This document shows, in pieces, positions 7,120 to 15,181 of a DNA stretch of 23,814 nt; within the stretch, counting starts at the first letter, position 1, and every line of letters begins with the position of its first letter. Source of the stretch: Sphingomonas sp. (GTDB lineage: Bacteria; Pseudomonadota; Alphaproteobacteria; Sphingomonadales; Sphingomonadaceae). The DNA lies in assembly GCA_019247755.1 (NCBI GenBank), contig JAFBAM010000111.1, positions 1-23,814 on the forward strand. Reading direction: 5' to 3'. The translations under genes were made by a program, and so were the position numbers. The notes beneath the pieces were generated by a model, which saw only the letters and a list, made by a program, of their open reading frames with translations, was not told where the DNA came from and searched no databases.

Positions 7120-7487
7120 TGGCCGAGAGCACATACAAGGTGGGATATAAACGCCCGCCACTGGAAACACGCTTCAAGCCAGGCATGTCAGGTAACCCGA
7201 CGGGCAAGCGCAAGAGACGCCGGTCACTCTCCGAGCAGCTCGACCGGATCCTCGCCGAGAAACTGAGCGTGACGGAGGGCGGTATCGCCAAGCGGATGAA
7301 CCGGGAGGAGGTCTTTTTGCGTCAGACCGTCACGCGGGCCATCGCCGGTGACCGCCAATTCGGCAAGTTGCTCATCGATTATTTGAGCCGCCGCCAGGAA
7401 AGCGCGCCGGAAGAGTCGACGAGCGCGACCGATGAGTTCCTCGTCAGCGAACTGGTCTCGATCCTCACTGCGAGCAAACCGGAGTGA
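7119..7487 (+). CDS. DUF5681 domain-containing protein
   Basis: A small basic protein of 122 residues. The N-terminal part reads YKVGYKRPPLETRFKPGMSGNPTGKRK, the FKPGxSGNPxGR-type signature I associate with DUF5681, a family regularly found directly upstream of terminase genes. The rest (SLSEQLDRILAEKL and VTRAIAGDRQFGKLLIDYL) is helical. A role next to the terminase, for example as a small-subunit-like DNA-binding partner, is plausible but unproven. It overlaps the methyltransferase stop by one base and the terminase start by four bases (GTGA), so the three genes are translationally coupled. Confidence 0.8.
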   Translation: MAESTYKVGYKRPPLETRFKPGMSGNPTGKRKRRRSLSEQLDRILAEKLSVTEGGIAKRMNREEVFLRQTVTRAIAGDRQFGKLLIDYLSRRQESAPEESTSATDEFLVSELVSILTASKPE

Positions 7488-9103
7488 CCGGCGCTCTCCG
7501 AAAGCCGTCGCCCGAGCATCTTCGAGCGATGCTCAGGCAGGATCTTGGATTCTTTGCGAGAGGAGCGTTCAAAGAGCTGCTGCCCACGACGGCGATCTTG
7601 TGGAACTGGCATCTAGACTTAATCGCAAGCCGACTTGAAGATGTCCTAGCAGGACGTTGCCGCCGGCTCATTATCAACATCCCGCCAAGATACGGTAAGT
7701 CCCTCCTGGCATCGGTAGTATTCCCGGCTTTTATCCTGGGCCACGATCCGACTGCTGAGATCGTTTGCGTGAGCTACGGTCAGGACCTCGCCGAGAAGAT
7801 GGCGAGCGACGAGCGCCGCCTGATGAACAGCAGGTGGTACCAGAACATCTTCGCGACCAGGCTGGCGAACTCGCGGTCGCGGCTCGCGGAGCTTAGGACA
7901 CCAGAAGGCGGGACTCGCCTGGCAACATCCGTCGAGGGAATGCTGACGGGCCGAGGCGGCAACATCATCATTGTTGATGATCCTCTGAAGCCTGCAGAAG
8001 CTGCGTCGGAGACGCAGCGCAAGTGGGTCAATGATTGGTTCGACTACACTGTGACGACGCGCTCCAACGACAAGGAGCGTGGCGCGATCGTGATCATCAT
8101 GCAGCGGCTTCACGAAGATGATCTGGTCGGCCACCTTCTGCAACAGGGTCATTGGGATGTGCTGGCGTTGCCCGCCCTCGCCGAAGCCGACGAGCGATAC
8201 GAATATCGCGTTCTGGGCGTACCGCAGATCAAGATCCGGCAGGAAGGCGACGTGCTGCACGCTGAGCGAGAGTCATTCGCGCGCATTCGAGAAGCTCAGC
8301 TCGTAATGGGCTCCTATGCGTTCGCCGCTCAATATCAGCAGCGGCCTGCCCCGGCCGGAGGAGGCATCGTCCAGAAGGAATGGTTCAAGCACTATGATTC
8401 CCTGGAGAATGTCCACTTCACCAAGGTGATTCAAAGTTGGGACACTGCGTCCAAAATCACCGAAATCGCGAGCTACAGTGTTTGCACGACTTGGGGTCGG
8501 ACCCGCGACCAGCGCATCTTCCTGATCGACGTCTTCCGCGCGCGCCTCGAGTATCCGGATCTCAAGCGCAAGGCGATCGAGCTTGGTGCTCGCTATCATC
8601 CGTCCAAGATTCTGATCGAGGACACCGCGGCCGGCACACAGCTGGTTCAAGAACTGAAGCGAGACGGCCTGCATCAAATTGTTCCGGTGAAGGCCGAGGG
8701 CAGCAAGGAGATGCGGATGCTCTCGCAAACGCCCGCAATCGAGAAAGGAAATGTGTGGCTACCGCGTGAGGCCACTTGGCTTAAGGATTATGTTCATGAG
8801 CTGGCGATGTTCCCCAATGGCCGACATGCAGATCAGGTGGATTCTACATCGCAGGCCTTGAAGGAAATGGTGCTTCCGACAGGGCCCGAGCAGTTCCTTG
8901 CGGTGCTGCAATGGGTGGCTCTGCGCGACTATGGGCTCGCGCCCGAAGATCTGACCATTAAATTTGATTATCCGGACCACGATGCCCGTTTCACACTACC
9001 CAATGGCCGGACGATTTGGCGTGAGCGCGACGGCCTTTATTGGGTGGCCGAATGCGAATGGGAGCACATCAGCAGGATCTCGGGGGTCAAGAAGGTCAGC
9101 TGA
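7484..9103 (+). CDS. Phage terminase large subunit (ATPase-nuclease)
   Basis: The DNA-packaging motor protein of tailed phages, 539 residues, full length. The ATPase domain has Walker A PPRYGKS (67-73) and Walker B IIIVDDP (161-167), plus an arginine-rich MQRLHEDDL segment (206-214). The C-terminal RNase H-like nuclease has SWDTAS (318-323, D320), LIEDTAAG (377-384) and HADQVDSTSQAL (448-459), so the acidic metal ligands appear intact. The start is GTG 7484, coupled to the DUF5681 stop. No portal, protease or capsid gene follows; the next gene is a TonB receptor on the other strand. The protein looks intact rather than decayed, which is notable for an isolated terminase. Confidence 0.92.
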   Translation: MTGALRKPSPEHLRAMLRQDLGFFARGAFKELLPTTAILWNWHLDLIASRLEDVLAGRCRRLIINIPPRYGKSLLASVVFPAFILGHDPTAEIVCVSYGQDLAEKMASDERRLMNSRWYQNIFATRLANSRSRLAELRTPEGGTRLATSVEGMLTGRGGNIIIVDDPLKPAEAASETQRKWVNDWFDYTVTTRSNDKERGAIVIIMQRLHEDDLVGHLLQQGHWDVLALPALAEADERYEYRVLGVPQIKIRQEGDVLHAERESFARIREAQLVMGSYAFAAQYQQRPAPAGGGIVQKEWFKHYDSLENVHFTKVIQSWDTASKITEIASYSVCTTWGRTRDQRIFLIDVFRARLEYPDLKRKAIELGARYHPSKILIEDTAAGTQLVQELKRDGLHQIVPVKAEGSKEMRMLSQTPAIEKGNVWLPREATWLKDYVHELAMFPNGRHADQVDSTSQALKEMVLPTGPEQFLAVLQWVALRDYGLAPEDLTIKFDYPDHDARFTLPNGRTIWRERDGLYWVAECEWEHISRISGVKKVS

Positions 9104-9120
9104 TTTCGCTGCCGCGCCAG

Positions 9121-9165
9121 AGTCCGTTTTCGACCCAAAGCTGCCACTACGGCTGCCATTTCATT
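9121..9165 (+). repeat. Dispersed intergenic repeat, site a
   Basis: Contains TCCGTTTTCGACCCAAAG, CTGCCACTA and GGCTGCCATTT. This is a member of the family seen at six more sites up to 18320. It overlaps the 3' end of the second TonB receptor gene: the receptor's last codons and its TAG stop are read from the complement of the repeat. Confidence 0.7.
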
Positions 9166-11417
9166 CCTAGAAGAAACGTCCTCGGCGCGCCCGGCGTAAG
9201 ACTGCGCGGATCGCTTGCGCCCGGCGCTTCCATGATCGGGATTTGCGACGTCGCCGAATAAGCACCGTAGGTGGCATACCGACGGTCGAAAAGATTTTTC
9301 ACCTCGCCAAATAGTTGAAGCTGCCCGAGCACCCGCACCGACCCGCGCAAATTCGCGATCACGTAACTGTTCGTTGCCCGATCGACGTTCGCTTCGTCGC
9401 CGAAGAATGGCTGCCCGGATGCCGCCTGAAGATCCCCGCCTGCACCCCAGTTGCGTCGCTTATAGTCTACGGACAGCAGCGCTCGGTGCCGGGGAACACC
9501 CGGTAGTCGATCGCCCGGTTCAACCATGATTTGGCCATTGGCGTCGGCTGCGGGATTGTCTGGCGAATTAAGCAGCAGAGATTGGCGAAACGTGGCCTCG
9601 GTGAGTGCATAGCCTCCTCGAATGTCCCACGGCCCGGATTTCCAGGAAAGTGTCGCCTCTATCCCCTGCCTCCGAGTGGAGCCGACATTGCGGAAGAAGG
9701 CCCTCCCACGAACCTGCGAAGCCACAAACTGGATGTCGTTCGCATTGTCGGAGCGATAGACGGTCGCAATCCACTTGAACGGCCCGAGCTTAGCTTGGCC
9801 GCCAAGCTCGTAGCTTGTCGTGACGACCTGTTTGAGCGGAGGGTCCGAGATAAAGAAATTGGTGAAGCTGCAGGGATCATTCGCGTTGGCGCAAGTCAGT
9901 TCAGCGGGCGAGGGGGAGCGGCTTGTTTGATTGACGCCTGCCCTCAGATCAGTCCCGGAGAATACCCGCCAATTGAGCTGCACGCCCGGGTTAAGCCTTC
10001 GGAAGTCGTGGTTCCCTGAGAGTGCGTCCCCGAGCTGATCATGCAGGTCGATGTCTCCACGGTTCCATCGCAATCCCAGCTCGGCAACAAGACCCCGTGC
10101 GAGCGGAAGCCGATCCGAGGCGAAGAGGCCCACGTTGATGCTATCGGCCACCAGGGAGACCGGTGCTATTGATCCATCGGGCTGCGCGATGATCGGACCT
10201 AAGCCCAGCACCTCGCGATTTGCGCTAATCGAACCCAGCTCACTGTCGCTGTCGAAGTGCGTCCGGCCTGCGTCGTAGCTGAACCCGATAGTCAGGACAT
10301 TCTCGCCCGAAGGGAAAGGTCGACGATCGACGAACTGGCTCAGGATACCCGCGCTGTCCGTTCGCGTCCGGCTCCTGTTAAGCAGCCCATAGAATGTTGC
10401 GGATCGTGTCGAGACTGGCGAGCCGGCTACATCGATCAGCAGCCCCTCGGTCCCTCCGGATTGCAAGCAAAGCAAGGCTGGTGACTGCTCGCAGGCAGCA
10501 ATGTCTGCCAAATCGCCGTTTGACGCGTCTTGAGTGTAGCGCTGCGCATACAGCGTGGCTTCAAAGCGATCGTGCGACCCGAGCTTCACCCAGGGATGGA
10601 GGCTCAGGCGGAAATAGTCGTCGCGAGTTTCGTCGGGCCGGGTGAAGACGGCCTTATAATCGGCCTGAAGCAGTTCAACTGGCGTCGTCCCATTGCCGGT
10701 AAGGTCCGCGTCCGAGATGTCTGCCTTTACATGAATGCCGGCGCGGTCGCTGTCCCAGCCGAGATCACCGAAAGCGCCAATCACGGTTGATGGCGAGTGA
10801 CGCCGCCATCCCTGGTCGTCATTAGCCTGCAGCGCGAAATAAGCGCTTTCGTGGCCCTTGCTCCAGCCGCGTTCCAGGACAGCCTCGCGGTTGCCACGGT
10901 CGGTCGTAGACACTGAAGCGAACACACCGGGGGCTGAGCGACCAGTCTTGGTCTGGATCGCCAAAGCGCCGCCAAGCGCGTTTAAACCGTAAATGGCACT
11001 CGCATCGAAAAGGTCGGCATGGTCGATTGCCGCTGATGGCAACAGATCGAAGTGGACTGTTTCGCCGAAGGGTTGATTGAACCGAGCGCCATCAACGTAA
11101 ACGGCGAGGCCTTGAGGCTGACCCTGGAGCGGCGATGCCGTGAAGCCACGATAGATGAGATTTGGCTCGAAGGAGTTCCCTTGCGCATCCTGCAGCGACA
11201 TCCCCGGCACTGACCGCGACAAGGCTTGAAGAAGATCGGGCGCTCCCGCTCCGCGGATCGACGCGCTGCTGACCGACTGGGCTTCATCGTGCTCATTCAG
11301 ATTGCCTGGAGCGGTGATAATGATTTCTGACTGGTCCGCCGGACCCGGCGCAGCTTGAGCGAATGCGGCAGTCGATACGCAGACCAAGAAAGCAGGTGGA
11401 AAATTCAGCGGTGACAC
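9147..11417 (-). CDS. TonB-dependent outer-membrane receptor
   Basis: A complete receptor of 756 residues for TonB-driven uptake of an unidentified ligand. It opens with a signal peptide (about residues 1-20, ending AAFAQ), a TonB-box-like SEIIITAP, then a plug domain with LLQALSRSVPGMSLQD, IYRGF, GLAVYVDGARFN and YGLNALGGALAI. The remaining 600 residues are the beta-barrel, including NLRGSVRVLGQLQLFGEVKNLFDRRY near the end, a typical last-strand region. The start is GTG 11417-11415; an in-frame TAA lies 15 bases upstream. The C-terminus (LLGMKWQP) lacks the usual final aromatic residue, and its last codons overlap repeat site a, so the end may have been altered. Convergent with the terminase gene. 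Confidence 0.92.
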   Translation of the reverse strand: MSPLNFPPAFLVCVSTAAFAQAAPGPADQSEIIITAPGNLNEHDEAQSVSSASIRGAGAPDLLQALSRSVPGMSLQDAQGNSFEPNLIYRGFTASPLQGQPQGLAVYVDGARFNQPFGETVHFDLLPSAAIDHADLFDASAIYGLNALGGALAIQTKTGRSAPGVFASVSTTDRGNREAVLERGWSKGHESAYFALQANDDQGWRRHSPSTVIGAFGDLGWDSDRAGIHVKADISDADLTGNGTTPVELLQADYKAVFTRPDETRDDYFRLSLHPWVKLGSHDRFEATLYAQRYTQDASNGDLADIAACEQSPALLCLQSGGTEGLLIDVAGSPVSTRSATFYGLLNRSRTRTDSAGILSQFVDRRPFPSGENVLTIGFSYDAGRTHFDSDSELGSISANREVLGLGPIIAQPDGSIAPVSLVADSINVGLFASDRLPLARGLVAELGLRWNRGDIDLHDQLGDALSGNHDFRRLNPGVQLNWRVFSGTDLRAGVNQTSRSPSPAELTCANANDPCSFTNFFISDPPLKQVVTTSYELGGQAKLGPFKWIATVYRSDNANDIQFVASQVRGRAFFRNVGSTRRQGIEATLSWKSGPWDIRGGYALTEATFRQSLLLNSPDNPAADANGQIMVEPGDRLPGVPRHRALLSVDYKRRNWGAGGDLQAASGQPFFGDEANVDRATNSYVIANLRGSVRVLGQLQLFGEVKNLFDRRYATYGAYSATSQIPIMEAPGASDPRSLTPGAPRTFLLGMKWQP

Positions 11418-11432
11418 GGCGAGAGACGCTTA

Positions 11433-11445
11433 GACGTCGGACGTC
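11433..11445. promoter_or_regulatory. GACGTC-N-GACGTC palindrome upstream of the receptor
   Basis: A perfect 13-bp inverted repeat lies 15 bases before the GTG start of the TonB receptor. Its position between promoter and start fits an operator. No regulator can be assigned. Confidence 0.3.
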
Positions 11446-11484
11446 ATAAGATCCAAGTTCCGAAGGTGCGCACTCCCAGTCTCT

Positions 11485-11566
11485 AGAGTCAGCTTTCCAC
11501 CCAAATGCGACGCTAGCGTAGCGGCAACGTTCGACCCAAAGTTGCCACTAGCCCATTGCGGACATC
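11485..11566 (+). repeat. Dispersed intergenic repeat, site b (composite)
   Basis: Two halves are joined. The first has GTCAGCTTTCCACCCA and GCTAGCG; the second has CGTTCGACCCAAAGTTGCC followed by TTGCGGACAT. It lies in the divergent region between the TonB receptor and the TonB-C-like gene, upstream of both. Confidence 0.7.
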
Positions 11567-11614
11567 ATCTCAGAGCGTGATAGTCTCCGAAGCCTACTAG
11601 CGACGAGGTGTATC

Positions 11615-12244
11615 GTGCTTCCCTTGCTCATCGCCACAGCAGCGAGCGCAATGATGCTTCCGGCGCTCCAACCCGCGATGCTTAAGCCATCATTCAAAGC
11701 TAAAATGAACGAGGGTGGCAGCGCAGCATTACAGGTGCGCGTAGTGGTCTCACCAACCGGCAACGTCGTGGACTGTCGCAAGGCATTCTTGAATGGACCG
11801 CCCGGGAACGTCGACGCCTTCTGTTCCATGCTTCGGACCCGGCTATCCAGTCCGGCGCGCGATCCAACCGGGCAAGCCGCCTATGGTGTGGTCTACCTCT
11901 GGAGCCATTGGACCCACGGGTTCTGGACCGGATCGGGAGTGCCCTCTTGGGACCCGCCAGACCTGGCACTCGAAACCAATCATATGCCGAAAGGCTTTGC
12001 CGACGGGTCGTTGTTCCAACTGATTGTCCAGGCGGACGCCAAAGGCACCGTTCAAACCTGTATCGCCTCTGCCGCCGTACCGGCGCAGGCCCAAGAGATG
12101 ATGTGCAATGAGGCTGCGGCAGGCTCTGTCATGCCGGCAACTAATGAGAGTGGAAATGGCGTGGCGAGCATTCAGGAGTTCGTTGTTCGACTAACTCCAA
12201 AATCCACGATCGATGCCGTTATGAAGCGGTTGCGTCGAAAATAG
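11615..12244 (+). CDS. Secreted protein with TonB C-terminal-like repeats
   Basis: A 209-residue exported protein with an N-terminal signal segment (residues 1-22). Residues about 35-95 read like the TonB C-terminal fold: VRVVVSPTGNVVDC, a Cys near AFCSMLRTRL, then SSPARDPTGQAA. The region about 133-195 repeats part of the pattern (LIVQADAKGTVQTC...MMCNEA). Paired cysteines in each half suggest disulfides in the periplasm. No membrane anchor or proline-rich linker is present, so it is not a working TonB. It may be a stand-alone periplasmic adaptor. The start is GTG 11615 with GAGG upstream. It is divergent from a TonB receptor, which may be coincidental. Confidence 0.6.
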   Translation: MLPLLIATAASAMMLPALQPAMLKPSFKAKMNEGGSAALQVRVVVSPTGNVVDCRKAFLNGPPGNVDAFCSMLRTRLSSPARDPTGQAAYGVVYLWSHWTHGFWTGSGVPSWDPPDLALETNHMPKGFADGSLFQLIVQADAKGTVQTCIASAAVPAQAQEMMCNEAAAGSVMPATNESGNGVASIQEFVVRLTPKSTIDAVMKRLRRK

Positions 12245-12253
12245 CGTCCGTCT

Positions 12254-12293
12254 CGCTAGCGTCAGTTTTCCACCCATTCCTGCCGCTAGCGTC
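12254..12293 (+). repeat. Dispersed intergenic repeat, site c
   Basis: GCTAGCG (12255-12261), then TCAGTTTTCCACCCATTCC, then GCTAGCG again (12285-12291). This is the cleanest copy: the core is bracketed by two identical GCTAGCG blocks. It lies between the TonB-C-like gene and the TIR gene. Confidence 0.75.
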
Positions 12294-12392
12294 CTCTTCG
12301 TGCCGACGAGCCGCAAGCTTTGGTACCCGGGGCGCGCTGGACGGTCCAACTCGCCACAATGCTTTGCAAGCGATACAGAAGCGAAAACGGGG

Positions 12393-13973
12393 GTGTGTGT
12401 GGCCGACATCTTCCTGTCGTATGCGAGGGCGGATGCTGGATTGGCGCAGCGCGTCGCGCGCGAACTCAGCAAGCGGGGCTGGTCGGTTTGGTTCGACCGC
12501 GAATTGCCGGCGCATCGGGCCTATTCGGACGTCATCGCGACCGAGCTAGAAGCATGCTCTGCAGTGCTAGTGCTCTGGTCTAAAGAGTCGGCCAAATCAG
12601 AATGGGTTCGATCCGAAGCAAACCGGGCTCGGGAGTTGCACAAGCTAGTCCAGGCACGCTCTGAAGACGTTCGGGTCCCCATGCCGTTCGACCAAATCCA
12701 ATGCGCCGACCTGATAAGTTGGCGCGGCGCAAATAGCAGCTCCGGCTGGGGCCAAGTACTTCGCAGCATTGGCGCGTTGACAGAGGAAAGAGGCGGCGAA
12801 GGATTAACTGCCCCAGAGGTTGGCACCAATCGACGCACCGTCCTAGCGGCGACCGGAGCTGTGAGCGTGCTTGGTGCCGGACTTGCGGGATGGGCGCTGT
12901 GGCCGAGGCAGCAAATGTCGCCCGAGGCCCAATTGTACCTTCAGAAGGGCATGGATGAGCTGCAAGCGAACGACGCGTTTGAGCTCGATAATCCCACGTC
13001 GTTGGACCAAGCGATCGCGCTACTGAGCAAGGCGGTAAATCTGGCGCCAGATTCGGCGACTGCTTGGGGCTCTTTGGCAATGGCCTTTGCTTCCCGCAAA
13101 AGAGCATCACCTCTGAACGAGCGCGCCGGACTCGATGCCCGCAGCCGGTCGGCCGCAGCCCGGGCGCTTCAGATAGATTCCAGCGAGCCGCGCGCACTTG
13201 GTGCGCTTCGAATGCTGCAGCCGGTCTATCGTCATTGGTTCGCGGCGGAGCGGGAAGACCGGGCCGCCCTTAGAAAGCAGCCGAAAATGCCGCTTCTGTT
13301 ATTTCTGTTATCCGATGTGCTGGCGAGTGTCGGACGTTGCGCCGACGCGGCCGAAATTTCTCGAAAATTCGATCGGACAAAATTCCTGATCGCGGGTGCA
13401 GACCGCAAGGTCATCATCAGCCTGTGGTCGGCTGGCGACCTCGCGGCCGCTGATGATGCTATTCGCCAGGCAGTCGAGCGCTGGCCGCACAATCCGTACA
13501 TATGGCGGACCCGCATTGCGTATCTCACGTATACGGGTCGTACGACTGAATCGCTTGAGTTATTGCGAGATCCAGACGAACGGCCGTCCGACATTGATCG
13601 GCAACTCGTGGAAGCAATGGAAGCGACCATCGTGGCGCTCGCCGGCTCCGGCTCTAGCAAGGTTGCCCAAGACAAGAATCGCGAATTTCTTCTAGGTAAC
13701 CCCACAGCGATCTTCGGTGTGGCGCACGCTTTTGCGGCGCTGAAGGCGCTCGATGACTTATTCCAGATCCTTCAAGGCTATTTTTTCGGCGAAGGTCGGT
13801 GGAAGCAGCTCGCACCGGCAGGAGGCGACGAGAACCGCCAAACGGGCCCGCTCTTTCAGCCGCCCATGCGAGCTGCGTGGAAAGATGCACGCTTTGCACG
13901 GCTTTTGGATCAAGTCGGTCTCGAAGATTATTGGCGGCAGAGCAGCACTCAACCTGATTTCCGTCGAAGTTGA
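12393..13973 (+). CDS. TIR domain - transmembrane - TPR-like protein
   Basis: About 526 residues from GTG 12393 (GTG 12399 is also possible; an earlier GTG at 12300 would run back into the repeat). Residues 4-130 form a bacterial TIR domain: DIFLSYARAD, GWSVWFDREL, VLVLWSKES and SEWVRSEANRA, where E75 sits where the NAD-cleaving glutamate is expected. One hydrophobic helix follows (about 149-168, VLAATGAVSVLGAGLAGWAL). The rest is alpha-helical with TPR-like units, for example IALLSKAVNLAPDSATAWGSLAMAF and AADDAIRQAVERWPHNPYIWRTRIAYL in part. The predicted topology is a cytoplasmic TIR domain and a periplasmic TPR domain. This could be signalling or phage defence. No partner effector gene is adjacent. 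Ribosome-site support is weak. Confidence 0.8.
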   Translation: MCVADIFLSYARADAGLAQRVARELSKRGWSVWFDRELPAHRAYSDVIATELEACSAVLVLWSKESAKSEWVRSEANRARELHKLVQARSEDVRVPMPFDQIQCADLISWRGANSSSGWGQVLRSIGALTEERGGEGLTAPEVGTNRRTVLAATGAVSVLGAGLAGWALWPRQQMSPEAQLYLQKGMDELQANDAFELDNPTSLDQAIALLSKAVNLAPDSATAWGSLAMAFASRKRASPLNERAGLDARSRSAAARALQIDSSEPRALGALRMLQPVYRHWFAAEREDRAALRKQPKMPLLLFLLSDVLASVGRCADAAEISRKFDRTKFLIAGADRKVIISLWSAGDLAAADDAIRQAVERWPHNPYIWRTRIAYLTYTGRTTESLELLRDPDERPSDIDRQLVEAMEATIVALAGSGSSKVAQDKNREFLLGNPTAIFGVAHAFAALKALDDLFQILQGYFFGEGRWKQLAPAGGDENRQTGPLFQPPMRAAWKDARFARLLDQVGLEDYWRQSSTQPDFRRS

Positions 13974-13984
13974 TGCGCCAACGG

Positions 13985-14022
13985 CGTTAGCGTCAGCTTT
14001 CCACCCAATCCTGCCACTACAG
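13985..14022 (+). repeat. Dispersed intergenic repeat, site d
   Basis: CGTTAGCGTCAGCTTTCC followed by ACCCAATCCTGCCACTA. It separates the convergent TIR and PDZ genes and provides the TAG stop codon (14019-14017 on the minus strand) of the PDZ gene. Confidence 0.72.
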
Positions 14023-14862
14023 CGGCGGTAGGCGTACGTCCGATGCATCGTGAAACTTCAGATCGAATCCGGCGGCGGGCCTGCTGTAAATTAGAGTTCT
14101 GAAGTCGTTCCTCGACATTCTGAGCGTGGATTTGCCGTTGACCTCGATTACCTGCTGCCCCCTTCTCAGACCCGCTGCTTCGGCGCGGGAGCCCGGAGCG
14201 ACGGCAAGGATGTAGATGCCGTAAGACGTTTCGACCCAGCTAAAACCATACCCTCCGTTGGCCATTCCGCACTTGGCCCAGTACATCCACTTAGCCTCAA
14301 GTTCCGGCGTCGAGATGGGAACTTCAGTTCGATAGGGCCGCGGAGTTTCGGCGACACTGTAGCCGTCAGTCGCCGCGATCCACTTTACCATTGTATCTTT
14401 GTCAGGCTGATACACACCATCGATTGAGCTCTTAGCTATGAAGTCAGCCCCTGACGGCTCGTACCTCGTGCAAATCTCTTTCCCGACAATCGGGCCTATC
14501 GCGTCGGCAACGCGCTCTAGTAGCGGCTTCGCCGTCTCTGGAGTGATAACCTGATTAGGGACGCGCAGTGTACCGGCGAGGACGTCTTCCCGTGTTATGG
14601 AGCCGCACACTGCACCTCCCTTGATGGACACAGGAGAATGCGTTTCTAGAGTCACGCCTTCACCGAGAGGGAGAAGCGCGGTGTTGAGGTAGGTTCCCAG
14701 GCCAGTCCGTCTATACGAAGCGATGGACTGACAGGTCTTCTTCTCAAGATTTGGGCGATAGCTCTGGAGTTCGCCGCCGTTTGCGCGAGCAATCGGATCT
14801 GCATACGCGCCAGTTTCCGAAGCGCCTACGCTAGCAGCGATCAACACGCCGATAAGCAGCAT
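14017..14862 (-). CDS. Secreted PDZ-domain protein
   Basis: A 281-residue exported protein. An N-terminal signal peptide ends near GAYA (about residue 21). The middle has no recognised motif but includes several cysteines (CQSIASY, VCGSI, ICTRY, KCGMANGGYG). The C-terminal 75 residues form a PDZ domain: GIYILAVAPGSRAEAAGLRRGQQVIEVNGKS is the classic carboxylate-loop and ligand-strand pattern. There is no protease triad, so it would bind peptides rather than cleave them. The start is ATG 14862 with a strong TAGGGAGG seven bases upstream. The stop codon lies in repeat site d. Convergent with the TIR gene. Confidence 0.75.
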   Translation of the reverse strand: MLLIGVLIAASVGASETGAYADPIARANGGELQSYRPNLEKKTCQSIASYRRTGLGTYLNTALLPLGEGVTLETHSPVSIKGGAVCGSITREDVLAGTLRVPNQVITPETAKPLLERVADAIGPIVGKEICTRYEPSGADFIAKSSIDGVYQPDKDTMVKWIAATDGYSVAETPRPYRTEVPISTPELEAKWMYWAKCGMANGGYGFSWVETSYGIYILAVAPGSRAEAAGLRRGQQVIEVNGKSTLRMSRNDFRTLIYSRPAAGFDLKFHDASDVRLPPL

Positions 14863-14898
14863 GAACCCTCCCTACAAATGGCAGGGAGCTATCATTGG

Positions 14899-14935
14899 GA
14901 ATGTCAGCTTTCCACCCACTTCTGCCGCTAAGCGC
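14899..14935 (+). repeat. Dispersed intergenic repeat, site e
   Basis: GTCAGCTTTCCACCCACTT followed by CTGCCGCTAAGCG. It lies upstream of the PDZ gene. Confidence 0.7.
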
Positions 14936-15040
14936 GCCTAAAAATCGGGCGCTGGTGTCTTCACAGGAGTGGACACGAAACTAGTTCAGACTGGTTTGGC
15001 CCGACTAGAGAAACCCAAACATGAACTTTGTCACGGCCGC

Positions 15041-15067
15041 GGAACAACGTCCCCCTGCGAGCTTTCC
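15041..15067 (+). promoter_or_regulatory. Possible EcfG-like promoter of the small peptide and transporter genes
   Basis: GGAAC at 15041-15045 matches the -35 half of the general-stress promoter. The -10 half at the right distance (CTTTCC, 15062-15067) matches poorly. Recorded because it is the only promoter-like element 30-50 bases before the peptide start. Confidence 0.2.
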
Positions 15068-15096
15068 TGCTGAAAACAGCAGCAAGGAAATGCACA

Positions 15097-15177
15097 ATGC
15101 GTTCCATTCTTCTTTGGGTAATCGGCATCCCGCTCCCCATCATTCTCCTTCTAGCCCTGTGCACACATCATTTCTGA
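15097..15177 (+). CDS. 26-residue membrane peptide
   Basis: A single hydrophobic helix: MRSILLWVIGIPLPIIL, then LLALCTHHF and stop. It begins at ATG 15097 with a good AAGGA site six bases upstream. Peptides of the type MRxILLW-IGIPxPIIxLxALFxHH are, as far as I recall, common unannotated or hypothetical genes in sphingomonads and related bacteria. It ends four bases before the GTG start of the CorA-type transporter, so the two are probably co-translated. A role as a small membrane regulator or subunit is a guess from this arrangement. Confidence 0.7.
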   Translation: MRSILLWVIGIPLPIILLLALCTHHF

Positions 15178-15181
15178 TCGG

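Noticed and set aside
4772..9150. Attachment-site direct repeats flanking the phage-like module
   Set aside because: No matching direct repeat was seen between the two borders, and no integrase gene is present.
9531..10019. Plus-strand frame of 162 codons inside the second TonB receptor
   Set aside because: Antisense to a well-supported receptor barrel.
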